Assembly (NCBI GenBank): GCA_947457975.1
Contig: CANGYC010000120.1
Coordinates: 1 to 7,249, forward strand
Length of the DNA: 7,249 nt
Source: Comamonadaceae bacterium
Lineage (GTDB): Bacteria; Pseudomonadota; Gammaproteobacteria; Burkholderiales; Burkholderiaceae_C
Direction of reading: 5' to 3'
This document shows positions 1 through 7,127 of the stretch, one piece after another. Each line of letters begins with the position of its first letter. Position 1 is the stretch's first letter. A model generated the notes under the pieces. The model ran no database searches. It saw only the letters and a list, made by a program, of their open reading frames with translations, and was not told where the DNA came from. The translations under genes and the position numbers were made by a program.

Positions 1-1
1 C

Positions 2-202
2 ACGCCCCTGCTGGCGGCCATGCATGGCGTGGGCCGGTTCTTTCCGCGCGGTGACCGCTCGCCTGCGCTCACCCCGGTGGCCGAGCCTGCCTTGCGTCAG
101 GCCCTGGAGGCGGGTATCGGCCCGCAGGGCTGGCGTGAAGGCCGCAGCCAACGCATTGCCAGCGGCTTTTACACCTCACAGGCCTGGGAGTGGACCCGGT
201 GA
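2..202 (+). CDS. bchM: Mg-protoporphyrin IX O-methyltransferase, C-terminal part (partial)
   Basis: Only the last 66 residues are present; the gene enters from the left edge in frame 2 and stops at TGA 200-202. BchM transfers a methyl group from S-adenosylmethionine to the ring C propionate of Mg-protoporphyrin IX, giving the monomethyl ester that AcsF, encoded further down this window, uses. What is visible is the C-terminal signature of the family: a segment reading TPLLAAMHGVGRFFPRGDRSP, and the ending RIASGFYTSQAWEW, which closely resembles the RI..GFYTSQ terminus of known BchM proteins. The SAM-binding Rossmann motifs lie outside the window and cannot be checked. The stop codon overlaps the GTG start of lhaA (GTGA, 199-202). 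The bchM-lhaA-puhA neighbourhood is the one known from purple bacteria and supports the call. Confidence 0.9.
   Translation, partial: TPLLAAMHGVGRFFPRGDRSPALTPVAEPALRQALEAGIGPQGWREGRSQRIASGFYTSQAWEWTR
186..190 (+). promoter_or_regulatory. Shine-Dalgarno site of lhaA
   Basis: GGGAG lies 8 nt before the GTG at 199. It decides between two in-frame GTG codons (190 and 199): at 190 the GGGAG would overlap the start codon itself, so 199 is preferred. The site lies inside the end of bchM. Confidence 0.55.
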
Positions 203-1617
203 AAGCCCTGCGTCTGCCCCCGTGGCTTGCGGCCATGGCGGCGCGGCATCTGCCGTGCGCCGACGCGGCCTCGCACGAGCTGCCGCTGGGGCGACTGTTC
301 AGGCTGTCTCTTTTTCAGGCGGCCATTGGCATCACCATGGCCCTGCTGGTTGGCACGCTCAACCGCGTGATGATCGTCGAGCTGGGCGTTCCGGCCTGGT
401 GGGTGGCCCTGTCGGTGAGCTTGCCCCTGGTCTTCGCCCCCCTGCGTGCGCTGATTGGCTACCGCAGCGACACGCATCCTTCGGCGCTGGGCCTCAAGCG
501 CCTGCCTTACCTCTGGATGGGCAGCCTGCTCATGTTCGGCGGACTGGCGATCATGCCCTTTGCCCTGCTGCTGCTGTCCGATCCGCCCGAGGGCGCTGTC
601 TGGATCGGCCGTGCTGGCGCGGCCATGGCCTTTTTGCTAGTCGGCGCGGGCATACAGATCACCCAGACCGCGGGCCTGGCCCTGGCCAGCGACATCTCGC
701 CTGTCGACAAGCGCCCCCGCGTGGTGGCGCTGCTCTACAGCATGCTGCTGGCAGGCATGGTCGCCGGCAGCGCCATCCTGGGCGGCCTGCTCGCCGACTT
801 CAGCCCCAAGCGCCTGATTCAGGTGGTGCAGGGTGCTGCGGTGCTGGTGGTGGTGTTCAACCTGGTGTCGCTGTGGAAGCAGGAGGCTCGCCAGCCCAGG
901 CGCGGCGAGCGCGAGCCCGATGGTTTTTCCCGCAACTGGAGCCGGCTCATGACCCTGCCCAGGATGCGGCGCTTCTTGTGGACCGTGGGCCTGGGCACGG
1001 CTGCTTTCAGCATGCAAGACATCGTGCTCGAGCCCTTCGGCGGCGAGGTGCTGGGTCTGGGTGTGGGCCTGACCAGCTCCCTCACGGCCCTGAGTGCTGG
1101 CGGCTCCTTGCTGGCCTTCATCATCGCGGCCCGCTGGGTTTCGCGCGGCCTGGACTCCTGTCGCCTTGCAGCCCTGGGCGCGCTGCTGGGCCTGCCGGCC
1201 TTTGCCTGCGTGATCTTCTCGGCGCCGCTGGAGTCGGCCAACCTCTTTCGCTTCGGGGCGGCCCTGATCGGCTTTGCCAGCGGCTTTTTCTCGGTGGGCA
1301 TGCTGCTGACCGCCATGAACCTGCCCGAGCGCGAGCTCACCGGCCTGGTGCTCGGCGCCTGGGGCGCGGTGCAGGCCACCGCGGCCGGTGTGGCCATGGC
1401 CGTGGGCGGCGTGCTGCGCGACCTGGTCGGCAGCCTGGCGCACAGCGGCTGGCTGGGCCCCATCCTCGATTCGCCGGCCACCGGCTACAGCTTCGTGTTT
1501 CACCTTGAGATCTATCTGCTCTTCGTGGTGCTGATCGCCCTGGGTCCGCTGGTTCGCCGGCGCTCGGTGCGCAGCACTTCCCCTCAACCCCTTGGTCTGG
1601 CTGAATTGCCAGGCTGA
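199..1617 (+). CDS. lhaA: Light-harvesting 1 assembly factor LhaA (PucC/BCH2 family transporter fold)
   Basis: This 472-residue, very hydrophobic protein has about 12 predicted membrane helices and belongs to the PucC/BCH2 branch of the major facilitator superfamily. LhaA members are needed for normal LH1 antenna assembly and may deliver or hold bacteriochlorophyll in the cytoplasmic membrane. Family motifs seen are GTLNRVMIVELGVPAWW (52-68), PLRALIGYRSD (81-91), QTAGLALASD (156-165) and QDIVLEPFGG (273-282). A charged loop rich in Arg (about 226-258) separates the two halves. The GTG at 199 is chosen because it overlaps the bchM stop as GTGA and has GGGAG 8 nt upstream; the in-frame GTG at 190 would add three residues. 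Sequence alone does not separate LhaA from PucC or the other BCH2 paralogue; the position between bchM and puhA does. In Rhodobacter, promoter activity for puhA lies within the gene upstream of it, so the same may hold here, but I see no clear promoter. Confidence 0.93.
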   Translation: MKALRLPPWLAAMAARHLPCADAASHELPLGRLFRLSLFQAAIGITMALLVGTLNRVMIVELGVPAWWVALSVSLPLVFAPLRALIGYRSDTHPSALGLKRLPYLWMGSLLMFGGLAIMPFALLLLSDPPEGAVWIGRAGAAMAFLLVGAGIQITQTAGLALASDISPVDKRPRVVALLYSMLLAGMVAGSAILGGLLADFSPKRLIQVVQGAAVLVVVFNLVSLWKQEARQPRRGEREPDGFSRNWSRLMTLPRMRRFLWTVGLGTAAFSMQDIVLEPFGGEVLGLGVGLTSSLTALSAGGSLLAFIIAARWVSRGLDSCRLAALGALLGLPAFACVIFSAPLESANLFRFGAALIGFASGFFSVGMLLTAMNLPERELTGLVLGAWGAVQATAAGVAMAVGGVLRDLVGSLAHSGWLGPILDSPATGYSFVFHLEIYLLFVVLIALGPLVRRRSVRSTSPQPLGLAELPG

Positions 1618-1640
1618 ATTACCGAGTCCCGTTCCGACAG

Positions 1641-1646
1641 AAGGAG
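1641..1646 (+). promoter_or_regulatory. Strong Shine-Dalgarno site of puhA
   Basis: AAGGAG lies 7 nt before the ATG at 1654, in the 36-bp gap after lhaA. It is the best ribosome binding site in the window and fits the need to make a stoichiometric reaction-centre subunit in larger amounts than its assembly factors. No transcription terminator is visible between lhaA and puhA. Confidence 0.8.
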
Positions 1647-1653
1647 AATTTCC

Positions 1654-2415
1654 ATGGAAACAGGCGCTATCACCCAGTACGTTGATGTGGCACAGGTCGT
1701 GCTGTATCTCTTTTGGGCATTTTTTGCCGGACTGATTTACTACCTCCTGCGGGAGAACCACCGCGAGGGCTACCCGATGGATTCGGGCCGTGAAAACGGA
1801 CCCCGCATCGAAGGCTGGCCCCCCGTGCCCACGCCCAAGGCCTACAAGATGGCCGACGGCCGTGAGTTGCTCAGCCCCGACCTGCGCCGCCCTGACGGCA
1901 GCTACTCGGCGCAGCCCACGCACGGCTGGAATGGCGCGCCTTTGGAGCCCATCGGCAACCCCTTGCTGGCAGGCGTCGGCCCGGGTGCCTGGGCGCAGCG
2001 CGCTGACGAGCCTGACATGCTGACCGAAGGTGGCGCGAAGATCGTTCCCCTGCGCGTCGCGGCAGACCACAGCGTGCACGTGAAAGACACCGACCCGCGC
2101 GGCCTGCCCGTGTTGGGTGCCGATGGTGAGCTCGCCGGTACCGTGACCGACCTCTGGGTTGACCAGGCCGAGATGTTGTTCCGCTACCTGGAAGTGGCGC
2201 TGCCAAGCGGCAAATCGGTTCTGCTGCCCTTCAACTTCGCCTACGTCAGCCGCGATGCGGTGCGCGTCAAGGCGGTGCTGGCCGCGCAGTTCGCTCAGGT
2301 GCCGGCCCTGCGCCGCCCCGAGCAAGTGACGCTGCTCGAAGAGGAAAAGATCATGGCTTACTTTGGCGCTGGTATGTTGTACGCCACGCCTGAGCGCCAG
2401 GAGCCTCTGCTGTGA
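1654..2415 (+). CDS. puhA: Photosynthetic reaction centre subunit H
   Basis: PuhA (253 residues) caps the cytoplasmic side of the L/M reaction-centre core and helps carry protons to the secondary quinone QB. The sequence starts METGAITQYVDVAQ, followed by a single membrane helix (about 12-32) and the RENHREGYP segment after it. A cytoplasmic PRC-barrel domain follows. Conserved stretches are GNPLLAGVGPGAW (101-113) and, near the C-terminus, VTLLEEEKIMAYFGAGMLYA (225-244), both matching the family closely. Asp170 and Glu173 in the WVDQAE motif fall at the numbers of the proton-pathway residues Asp170 and Glu173 of Rhodobacter sphaeroides H subunit (recalled), so that pathway looks intact. Length is normal (about 255-260 in relatives). 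A strong AAGGAG site precedes the ATG. The stop overlaps puhB as GTGA. The pufL/pufM partners are not in the window. Confidence 0.98.
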   Translation: METGAITQYVDVAQVVLYLFWAFFAGLIYYLLRENHREGYPMDSGRENGPRIEGWPPVPTPKAYKMADGRELLSPDLRRPDGSYSAQPTHGWNGAPLEPIGNPLLAGVGPGAWAQRADEPDMLTEGGAKIVPLRVAADHSVHVKDTDPRGLPVLGADGELAGTVTDLWVDQAEMLFRYLEVALPSGKSVLLPFNFAYVSRDAVRVKAVLAAQFAQVPALRRPEQVTLLEEEKIMAYFGAGMLYATPERQEPLL

Positions 2416-3074
2416 GCTTCCAGCACGAGCACGAGTTCGAGGCGGCCCCCGGGCTGCCCGAGAAGCTGCCGGCCGGTGAGCACATCCTGTGGCAAGGCGC
2501 GCCCGACTGGCGACAGCTGGCCCTGCATGCCTTCCATGTGCGTAAGCTGGCGATCTACTTTGCGCTCATGTTGGCGGCGCAGGCCGCCTTTCTACAGGCC
2601 GACCAACAGCCGCTGATCGCGCCTCTGACGCTGAGCGCCAGCCTGGCCCTGATCGCCCTCGGCCTGCTGGCCGCCACTGCCTGGTTCTCAGCCCGCACCA
2701 CGCTCTACACCCTGACCAACAGGCGGGTGGTGATGCGCGTGGGCATCGTGCTGACCCTCAGCTTCAACCTGCCCTTGCGGCAGATTGCCGGGGCCTCGCT
2801 CAAACCGCATGCCGCGGGTTTTGGCGACATCGCCTTGAGCCTGCAGGGATCCGGCCGCATCGCCTGGGCGCATCTTTGGCCCCATGCACGGCCCTGGGCT
2901 GTGCGCCAGCCTCAGCCCTCGCTGCGCTGCATCCCCGAGGCCCAGGCCTTGGGTACGCTCATCCAGCAAACCTGGCAGGCCGCCAACCCTGGCGTGCAGC
3001 TGCGAGCCCCTGACCAAGCACCCGCAGACTCCAACCCTGAGCTGCAGGGCGCCCCGCGCACTGCCGCCGTCTGA
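2412..3074 (+). CDS. puhB: Photosynthetic complex assembly protein PuhB
   Basis: PuhB (220 residues) is a membrane protein that in Rhodobacter capsulatus promotes reaction-centre assembly. The N-terminal soluble part contains ILWQGAPDW (25-33) followed by AFHVRKLAIYF (40-50), both typical of PuhB. Hydrophobic segments at about 46-62 and 70-93 form the membrane anchor, and a bacterial PH-like (bPH2/YdbT-type) segment follows with LTNRRVVMRVG (101-111) and LPLRQIAG (120-127). The WPHARPW (156-162) and PSLRCIPEA (169-177) segments also fit the family. Length is close to the usual 210-220. The GTG start at 2412 overlaps the puhA stop (GTGA) and has AGGAG at 2399-2403, 8 nt upstream, so translation is probably coupled to puhA. 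The last 25 or so residues are Pro/Ala-rich and look unstructured. Confidence 0.95.
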   Translation: MSFQHEHEFEAAPGLPEKLPAGEHILWQGAPDWRQLALHAFHVRKLAIYFALMLAAQAAFLQADQQPLIAPLTLSASLALIALGLLAATAWFSARTTLYTLTNRRVVMRVGIVLTLSFNLPLRQIAGASLKPHAAGFGDIALSLQGSGRIAWAHLWPHARPWAVRQPQPSLRCIPEAQALGTLIQQTWQAANPGVQLRAPDQAPADSNPELQGAPRTAAV

Positions 3075-3076
3075 GC

Positions 3077-3592
3077 ATGTCCGCCACACCTCACACCCAC
3101 ACGGCCGCCGAGTCCACGCGCATGACGCTCGCCCCTGGCCTGCCAGGCTCGCGACCCTGGATGGCCTGGGTGCTGGGTCTGGCCGTGGCCAGCGCGGTCT
3201 TGACGGCCGCTTGGCATCGCTATGCCGGCGAGCCCCTGAGCGACGAGGCGGCTGCGGTGAGCTGGCAGCGCAGTTTCCACTTCGAGGACCGGCCCAATGG
3301 TGATATCGCCGTGGTCGATGCCGTGACGCGCCAGGAAGTGGCTCACTTCCAGGGTGAGCAGGGCTTCGTGCGCGGCGCCTTGCGCGCCCTGGCCCGCGAG
3401 CGCATTCGCCACGGCATGGGCCCCGAGCAGCCCTTTGAGCTGACAGGCCATGTCAATGCCCGCATCACCCTGCGCGATCCCGCCACGGGTATGCGCCTGA
3501 ACCTTGAATCCTTCGGCCCCACCAATGCGGCGGTGTTTTCCCGTCTGCAATCGGCCACGCCGATCTCCGCCTCTACCCAAGGACGATCATGA
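3077..3592 (+). CDS. puhC: Photosynthetic complex assembly protein PuhC
   Basis: PuhC (171 residues) is a single-span membrane protein that in Rhodobacter capsulatus affects the level and organisation of the RC-LH1 core complex. One helix is predicted at about 28-46 ([20 protein letters not shown]), leaving a short cytoplasmic N-terminus and a periplasmic domain. Recognisable family segments are [14 protein letters not shown] (69-82), [13 protein letters not shown] (93-105), ITLRDPATG (130-138) and FGPTNAAVF (146-154). The start at 3077 lies 2 nt after the puhB stop and has no Shine-Dalgarno site, which fits re-initiation by ribosomes finishing puhB. An in-frame ATG at 3122 (residue 16) is the alternative start and would still keep the helix. 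The stop overlaps acsF as ATGA. Length fits the family (about 150-170). Confidence 0.92.
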   Translation: MSATPHTHTAAESTRMTLAPGLPGSRPWMAWVLGLAVASAVLTAAWHRYAGEPLSDEAAAVSWQRSFHFEDRPNGDIAVVDAVTRQEVAHFQGEQGFVRGALRALARERIRHGMGPEQPFELTGHVNARITLRDPATGMRLNLESFGPTNAAVFSRLQSATPISASTQGRS

Positions 3593-4704
3593 GCACCCAC
3601 ACCACTGCCCTGGACCACGACCCGCTGGCCCACCTGATGGACCGCATCGAGAGCTCGGACGATGCGATCGCCAAGGCCGTCCAGAGCACCATGCTCACGC
3701 CCCGCTTCTACACCACCGACTTCAAGGCCATGGACCGGCTGGATGTCTCGCCGGTGCGCGCCGAGTGGGACACCATGATGAAGGAGTACGAGGGCGACAA
3801 CAACCACGACCACTTCCAGCGCGACGCCGAATTCGCCGAAGAGGTGCGCACCCTCATGCCGCAGCTCTCGCCCGAGATGCGCCAGGAGTTCCTGGACTTT
3901 CTCATCAGTTCGCTGACCTCCGAGTTCTCCGGCTGCATTCTCTACAACGAGATCCGCAAGAACATCAGCAACCCCGATATCAAGCAGTTGATGACCTACA
4001 TGGCGCGTGATGAATCGCGCCATGCCGGCTTTCTCAACCAGTCCCTCAAGGACTTCAACCTCGGCATCGACCTGGGCAGCCTCAAGCGCACCAAGTCCTA
4101 CACCTACTTCAAGCCCAAATACATCTTCTACGCGACCTACCTGTCGGAGAAGATTGGCTACGCCCGCTACATCACCATCTTCCGGCAGCTCGAGCGCCAT
4201 CCGGACAAGCGCTTTCATCCGATCTTTCGCTGGTTTGAGCGCTGGTGCAATGACGAGTTCCGTCATGGCGAATCCTTTGCGCTCATCATGCGTGCCCAGC
4301 CTCATTTGCTGCAGGGCCTGAACAAGCTGTGGATCCGCTTTTTCATCCTGGCCGTTTACGCCACCATGTTTGTGCGCGACCACAGCCGGCCGCTGCTGCA
4401 CGAGGCCATGGGTCTCGATTCCACGCGCTACGACTACGAGGTTTTTCGCATCACCTCGCAGATCTGCCGTCAGGTGTTCCCGGTGGAGGTTGACATCGAT
4501 CACCCGGTGTTCAAGGCCTGCCTGGAGCGTCTGCTGGACTTGTCCAAGCGCAACGATCTGGCCAAGGCCCAGGGCGGGCTCCTGGGCAAGCTCAAGAGCG
4601 CCGGCCTGGCTGTGCAGGCAGCGCTCACCTTTGGCCGCTTATTCCTGGTGCCGGTCAAGTCCCAGGCCCTGCCTGCGACGGTGCGCTGCGAGCCCGTCTG
4701 GTAA
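3589..4704 (+). CDS. acsF: Aerobic Mg-protoporphyrin IX monomethyl ester oxidative cyclase (diiron)
   Basis: AcsF (371 residues) uses oxygen to close the fifth ring of Mg-protoporphyrin IX monomethyl ester, giving divinyl protochlorophyllide, the step after BchM. Two diiron half-sites are visible: Glu112 (SEFSG) with Glu142 and His145 (DESRH, 141-145), and Glu187 ([10 protein letters not shown]) with Glu223 and His226 (NDEFRH, 221-226). All six expected ligands are present, so the enzyme should be active. Rubrivivax gelatinosus AcsF, the first described, has 358 residues (recalled), so length is normal. The Rubrivivax enzyme is known to work without the extra subunits BciE or Ycf54, and no gene for either is in this window. 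The ATG overlaps the puhC stop (ATGA), with AAGGA at 3579-3583 upstream. The oxygen-independent alternative BchE is not in the window. Confidence 0.97.
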   Translation: MSTHTTALDHDPLAHLMDRIESSDDAIAKAVQSTMLTPRFYTTDFKAMDRLDVSPVRAEWDTMMKEYEGDNNHDHFQRDAEFAEEVRTLMPQLSPEMRQEFLDFLISSLTSEFSGCILYNEIRKNISNPDIKQLMTYMARDESRHAGFLNQSLKDFNLGIDLGSLKRTKSYTYFKPKYIFYATYLSEKIGYARYITIFRQLERHPDKRFHPIFRWFERWCNDEFRHGESFALIMRAQPHLLQGLNKLWIRFFILAVYATMFVRDHSRPLLHEAMGLDSTRYDYEVFRITSQICRQVFPVEVDIDHPVFKACLERLLDLSKRNDLAKAQGGLLGKLKSAGLAVQAALTFGRLFLVPVKSQALPATVRCEPVW

Positions 4705-4706
4705 GC

Positions 4707-4720
4707 CGCTTGAGCAAGCG
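4707..4720 (+). promoter_or_regulatory. Small perfect inverted repeat after acsF
   Basis: CGCTTG-AG-CAAGCG begins 3 nt after the acsF stop, in the 45-bp gap before puhE. It can form a 5-bp stem with a GAGC tetraloop (or 6 bp with too tight a loop). No T-run follows, so it is not a standard intrinsic terminator. It could mark an RNA processing or stability boundary between acsF and puhE, or be chance. The rest of the gap shows no promoter and only a weak ribosome site for puhE. Confidence 0.3.
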
Positions 4721-4749
4721 TTCAACATGCGCGATACACCCGGGCCAGG

Positions 4750-5574
4750 ATGACTGAATTTTTCACCACCACCACGGCAGCCGTGCTGTTTGCCTTGCTG
4801 TGCTGGTGGTTCGGCACGGGTGCCATTCTTTGGCTGGTGCGCTTGCCCAAGGCCAGCTTCGCTTGGAGCTTGCCCGTGTTCTCGGTGCTGCTGCTCCTGG
4901 GTATCTGGGGCAGCCAGGCCAGCATGCGTGGCTCCGGTCCGGGCCCGGCCTATCTGGGCTTTGCCAGCGTCATCCTCATGTGGAGCTGGCATGAGTTGGC
5001 TTTCCTCAGCGGTTGGCTAACTGGCCCCCGGCGTAGCTTCATGACGCCGGGCGCCAAGGGGGCCCAGCGCTTTCGCGAGGCCCTGCAGGTGGTGCTCTAC
5101 CATGAGCTGGCCCTGCTGGCGAACTTCCTGCTGTTGCTGTGGCTGCAGCAAGGACAGCCCAACCATGTGGCGCTGTGCACCTTCGCGCTGCTGTGGTGCA
5201 TGCGCTTTACGGCCAAGATGAATCTCTTCCTGGGTGTGCCCGAGGTCGGCGACCAGTACCTGCCGGGCCACCTGACTTACCTGGGCAGCTATTTCAGGCG
5301 TGGATCGGTCACCGGCTTTTTCTTCCTCACCATGGGCGGCGCTTGCCTGACCTGGCTGTGGCTGATCTGGCAGGTCCACCACGGTCTGGTGGCCGTGACC
5401 ACCGGCTGGGCACTGTTGGCAGCCCTGCTGGGCCTGGCCATCGTCGAGCATGTGCTCATGGTCTTTCCCGTCCCCATGCAGCGCCTCTGGGGCTGGGCCA
5501 TGTCGCGCGGCCAAACACCCCCCAACAAGCTCCTGCCGGTCTCTCCGGTCGGTGTCAAACCGGACCAGGCATGA
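4750..5574 (+). CDS. puhE: Photosynthetic complex assembly protein PuhE (DUF3623 family)
   Basis: This 274-residue integral membrane protein, with about seven hydrophobic segments, matches the PuhE family, also called putative photosynthetic complex assembly protein 2. In Rhodobacter capsulatus its loss alters bacteriochlorophyll and core-complex levels; the biochemical role is not established. Characteristic segments are MWSWHELAFLSGWLTGPRR (77-95), YHELALLANF (117-126), RFTAKMNLFLGVPE (152-165), HLTYLGSYFR (174-183) and IVEHVLMVFP (231-240). His81-Glu82, His118-Glu119, His174 and Glu233-His234 lie in or near the membrane and are candidate metal or pigment ligands, which is my inference. The ATG at 4750 has no good Shine-Dalgarno site and overlaps the stop of an 8-codon open frame (4727-4753). 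The gene follows acsF, as in other puh operons, and its stop overlaps crtI (ATGA). Confidence 0.93.
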   Translation: MTEFFTTTTAAVLFALLCWWFGTGAILWLVRLPKASFAWSLPVFSVLLLLGIWGSQASMRGSGPGPAYLGFASVILMWSWHELAFLSGWLTGPRRSFMTPGAKGAQRFREALQVVLYHELALLANFLLLLWLQQGQPNHVALCTFALLWCMRFTAKMNLFLGVPEVGDQYLPGHLTYLGSYFRRGSVTGFFFLTMGGACLTWLWLIWQVHHGLVAVTTGWALLAALLGLAIVEHVLMVFPVPMQRLWGWAMSRGQTPPNKLLPVSPVGVKPDQA

Positions 5575-7127
5575 ACGCATACACCACCCACGAACAGCGG
5601 CAACTGGCCCTGCTCGGCAGCGCCCCGCATGCCCTGGTCATTGGCAGCGGCTTTGGCGGCCTGGCCGCCGCCGTGCGCCTGCAGGCCCGCGGCTGGCGCG
5701 TGACCGTGCTCGAAAAGCTCGATGCCCCGGGCGGTCGGGCCTACGTGCACCACCAGAACGGACATGTGTTCGATGCCGGGCCCACCATCATCACGGTGCC
5801 CGGCCTCTTTGAAGAGCTCTGGCGCCTGGCCGGCCGTCGCTTTGACCACGAGGTCACGCTCAAGGCCATGGATCCGTTCTACAGCATCCGCTTTCCGGAT
5901 GGTGACCATTTCAACTACAGCGGCGACCCCGAACGCATGCTGGCCGAGGTGACCCGCATCAGCCCGGGTGATGTGGCGGGTTACCGCCGCTTCATGGCGG
6001 AGGCCGACAAATGCTACCGCCTGGGCTTTGAGGCCCTGGGGGCCAAGGCCTTCGACACCGTGGGCGACCTGCTCAAGGCCGTGCCTTCCATTCTGCGCAT
6101 GCGCGGCTGGCGCAGCCTGCACACCATGGTGGCGGCGCACATCAAGCATCCCAAGCTGCGCATCGCCATGAGCCTGCAGAGCTTGCTGATCGGCGGCAAT
6201 CCCTTTTCCGTTACCAGTGTGTACAGCCTCATCAACGCCCTGGAGCGTCAATGGGGCGTGCACTGGGCCATGGGCGGTACGGGCAGCCTGGTCAAGGGCC
6301 TGGTGAGCCTGCTCGAGGGCCTGGGTGGCAGCCTGCGCTGCAATGCCACGGTCGAGCGCATCAACGTCGAGGGTGGCCGCGCCACCGGCGTGACCCTGGC
6401 CGGCGGAGAGCGCATCGACGCCGACATCGTGGTCTCCAACGCCGACACGGCCTGGACCTACCGCAACCTCATTGCACCGGAGCATCGCCGGCACTGGACC
6501 GATCAGCGCGTGGCCAAGGGCCGCTACTCCATGAGCCTGTTTGTCTGGTACTTCGGTACCCGCAAGACCTATTCCGATGTGCCCCACCACACCATGGTGC
6601 TGGGCCCGCGCTACCGGGAACTGCTGCACGATATCTTCACCAAGCACAAGCTTGCCAGCGACTTCAGCCTCTACCTGCACCGCCCCACCGCCACCGACCC
6701 CGGCATGGCGCCGCCCGGTTGCGACACTTTTTATGCCCTCTCGCCCGTGCCGCACCTCGACAGCGGCACCGACTGGCAGCACCAGGCCGAACCCTACCGG
6801 CGTGCGGTGGCCGAGGTGCTGGACCGCACCATGCTGCCGGGCTTCGAGGCCGAACTGAGCGCCTCGCTCGTCACCACGCCGCAGGATTTCCAAGATCGGC
6901 TGCTGTCCTACAAGGGCGCCGCCTTCGGCCTGGAGCCCCTGCTGCTGCAAAGCGCCTGGTTCAGGCCGCACAACCGCAGTGAGGATGTGGCCGACCTCTA
7001 CATGGTGGGCGCCAGCACCCACCCCGGCGCGGGCGTGCCCGGTGTGCTGATGTCGGCCAAGGCACTCGACAGCGTGGTGCCCAGTGCCGTCGAGTTCCTG
7101 CAGTCACGGGATAGGGCCGAGGCATGA
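5571..7127 (+). CDS. crtI: Phytoene desaturase
   Basis: CrtI (518 residues) is the FAD-dependent enzyme that introduces successive double bonds into phytoene, giving neurosporene or lycopene for the coloured carotenoids of the antenna and reaction centre. The N-terminal dinucleotide motif is VIGSGFGGLAAAVRLQARGW (23-42), followed by VLEKLDAPGGRAYV (46-59) and the family segment FDAGPTIITVP (67-77). The middle part has GGNPFSVTSVYSLI (208-221), GGTGSLVKGL (235-244) and DIVVSNAD (285-292). The C-terminal bacterial desaturase signature is VGASTHPGAGVPGVLMSAK (479-497). Length is usual for proteobacterial CrtI (about 490-520). The frame is open further upstream, to about 5139, but that part is inside puhE; the ATG at 5571 overlapping the puhE stop is the credible start. 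Whether it performs three or four desaturations cannot be read from the sequence. CrtD and CrtN are related families, but the crtB gene directly downstream favours CrtI. Confidence 0.95.
   Translation: MNAYTTHEQRQLALLGSAPHALVIGSGFGGLAAAVRLQARGWRVTVLEKLDAPGGRAYVHHQNGHVFDAGPTIITVPGLFEELWRLAGRRFDHEVTLKAMDPFYSIRFPDGDHFNYSGDPERMLAEVTRISPGDVAGYRRFMAEADKCYRLGFEALGAKAFDTVGDLLKAVPSILRMRGWRSLHTMVAAHIKHPKLRIAMSLQSLLIGGNPFSVTSVYSLINALERQWGVHWAMGGTGSLVKGLVSLLEGLGGSLRCNATVERINVEGGRATGVTLAGGERIDADIVVSNADTAWTYRNLIAPEHRRHWTDQRVAKGRYSMSLFVWYFGTRKTYSDVPHHTMVLGPRYRELLHDIFTKHKLASDFSLYLHRPTATDPGMAPPGCDTFYALSPVPHLDSGTDWQHQAEPYRRAVAEVLDRTMLPGFEAELSASLVTTPQDFQDRLLSYKGAAFGLEPLLLQSAWFRPHNRSEDVADLYMVGASTHPGAGVPGVLMSAKALDSVVPSAVEFLQSRDRAEA

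Noticed and set aside
24..1508. 494-codon + strand open frame overlapping bchM and lhaA in another frame
   Set aside because: Arg/Pro/Gly/Ala-rich translation without family features; lhaA in the neighbouring frame is clearly the real gene.
637..2325. Very long open frame on the minus strand opposite lhaA and puhA (562 codons)
   Set aside because: Its translation is low-complexity, rich in Gln, His, Gly, Ala and Arg, with no recognisable motif. It mirrors the codon structure of two well-identified + strand genes; a GC-rich shadow.
4367..4384. TGT-N12-ACA, the PpsR/CrtJ operator pattern
   Set aside because: A single copy deep inside acsF with no promoter nearby. About one or two such matches are expected by chance in 7 kb, and repressor binding normally needs two sites near a promoter.
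3343..4503. Long minus-strand open frame opposite puhC and acsF
   Set aside because: Shadow of acsF codon usage (Val/Glu/Leu-rich); the + strand carries intact diiron motifs.
5139..5570. A crtI start far upstream, inside puhE
   Set aside because: The extra 144 residues lie out of frame over puhE and have no desaturase features; the FAD motif sits at the usual distance from the ATG at 5571.
5289..7022. 577-codon minus-strand open frame opposite puhE and crtI
   Set aside because: Composition dominated by Gly, Ala, His and Val with no motif; shadow of crtI.
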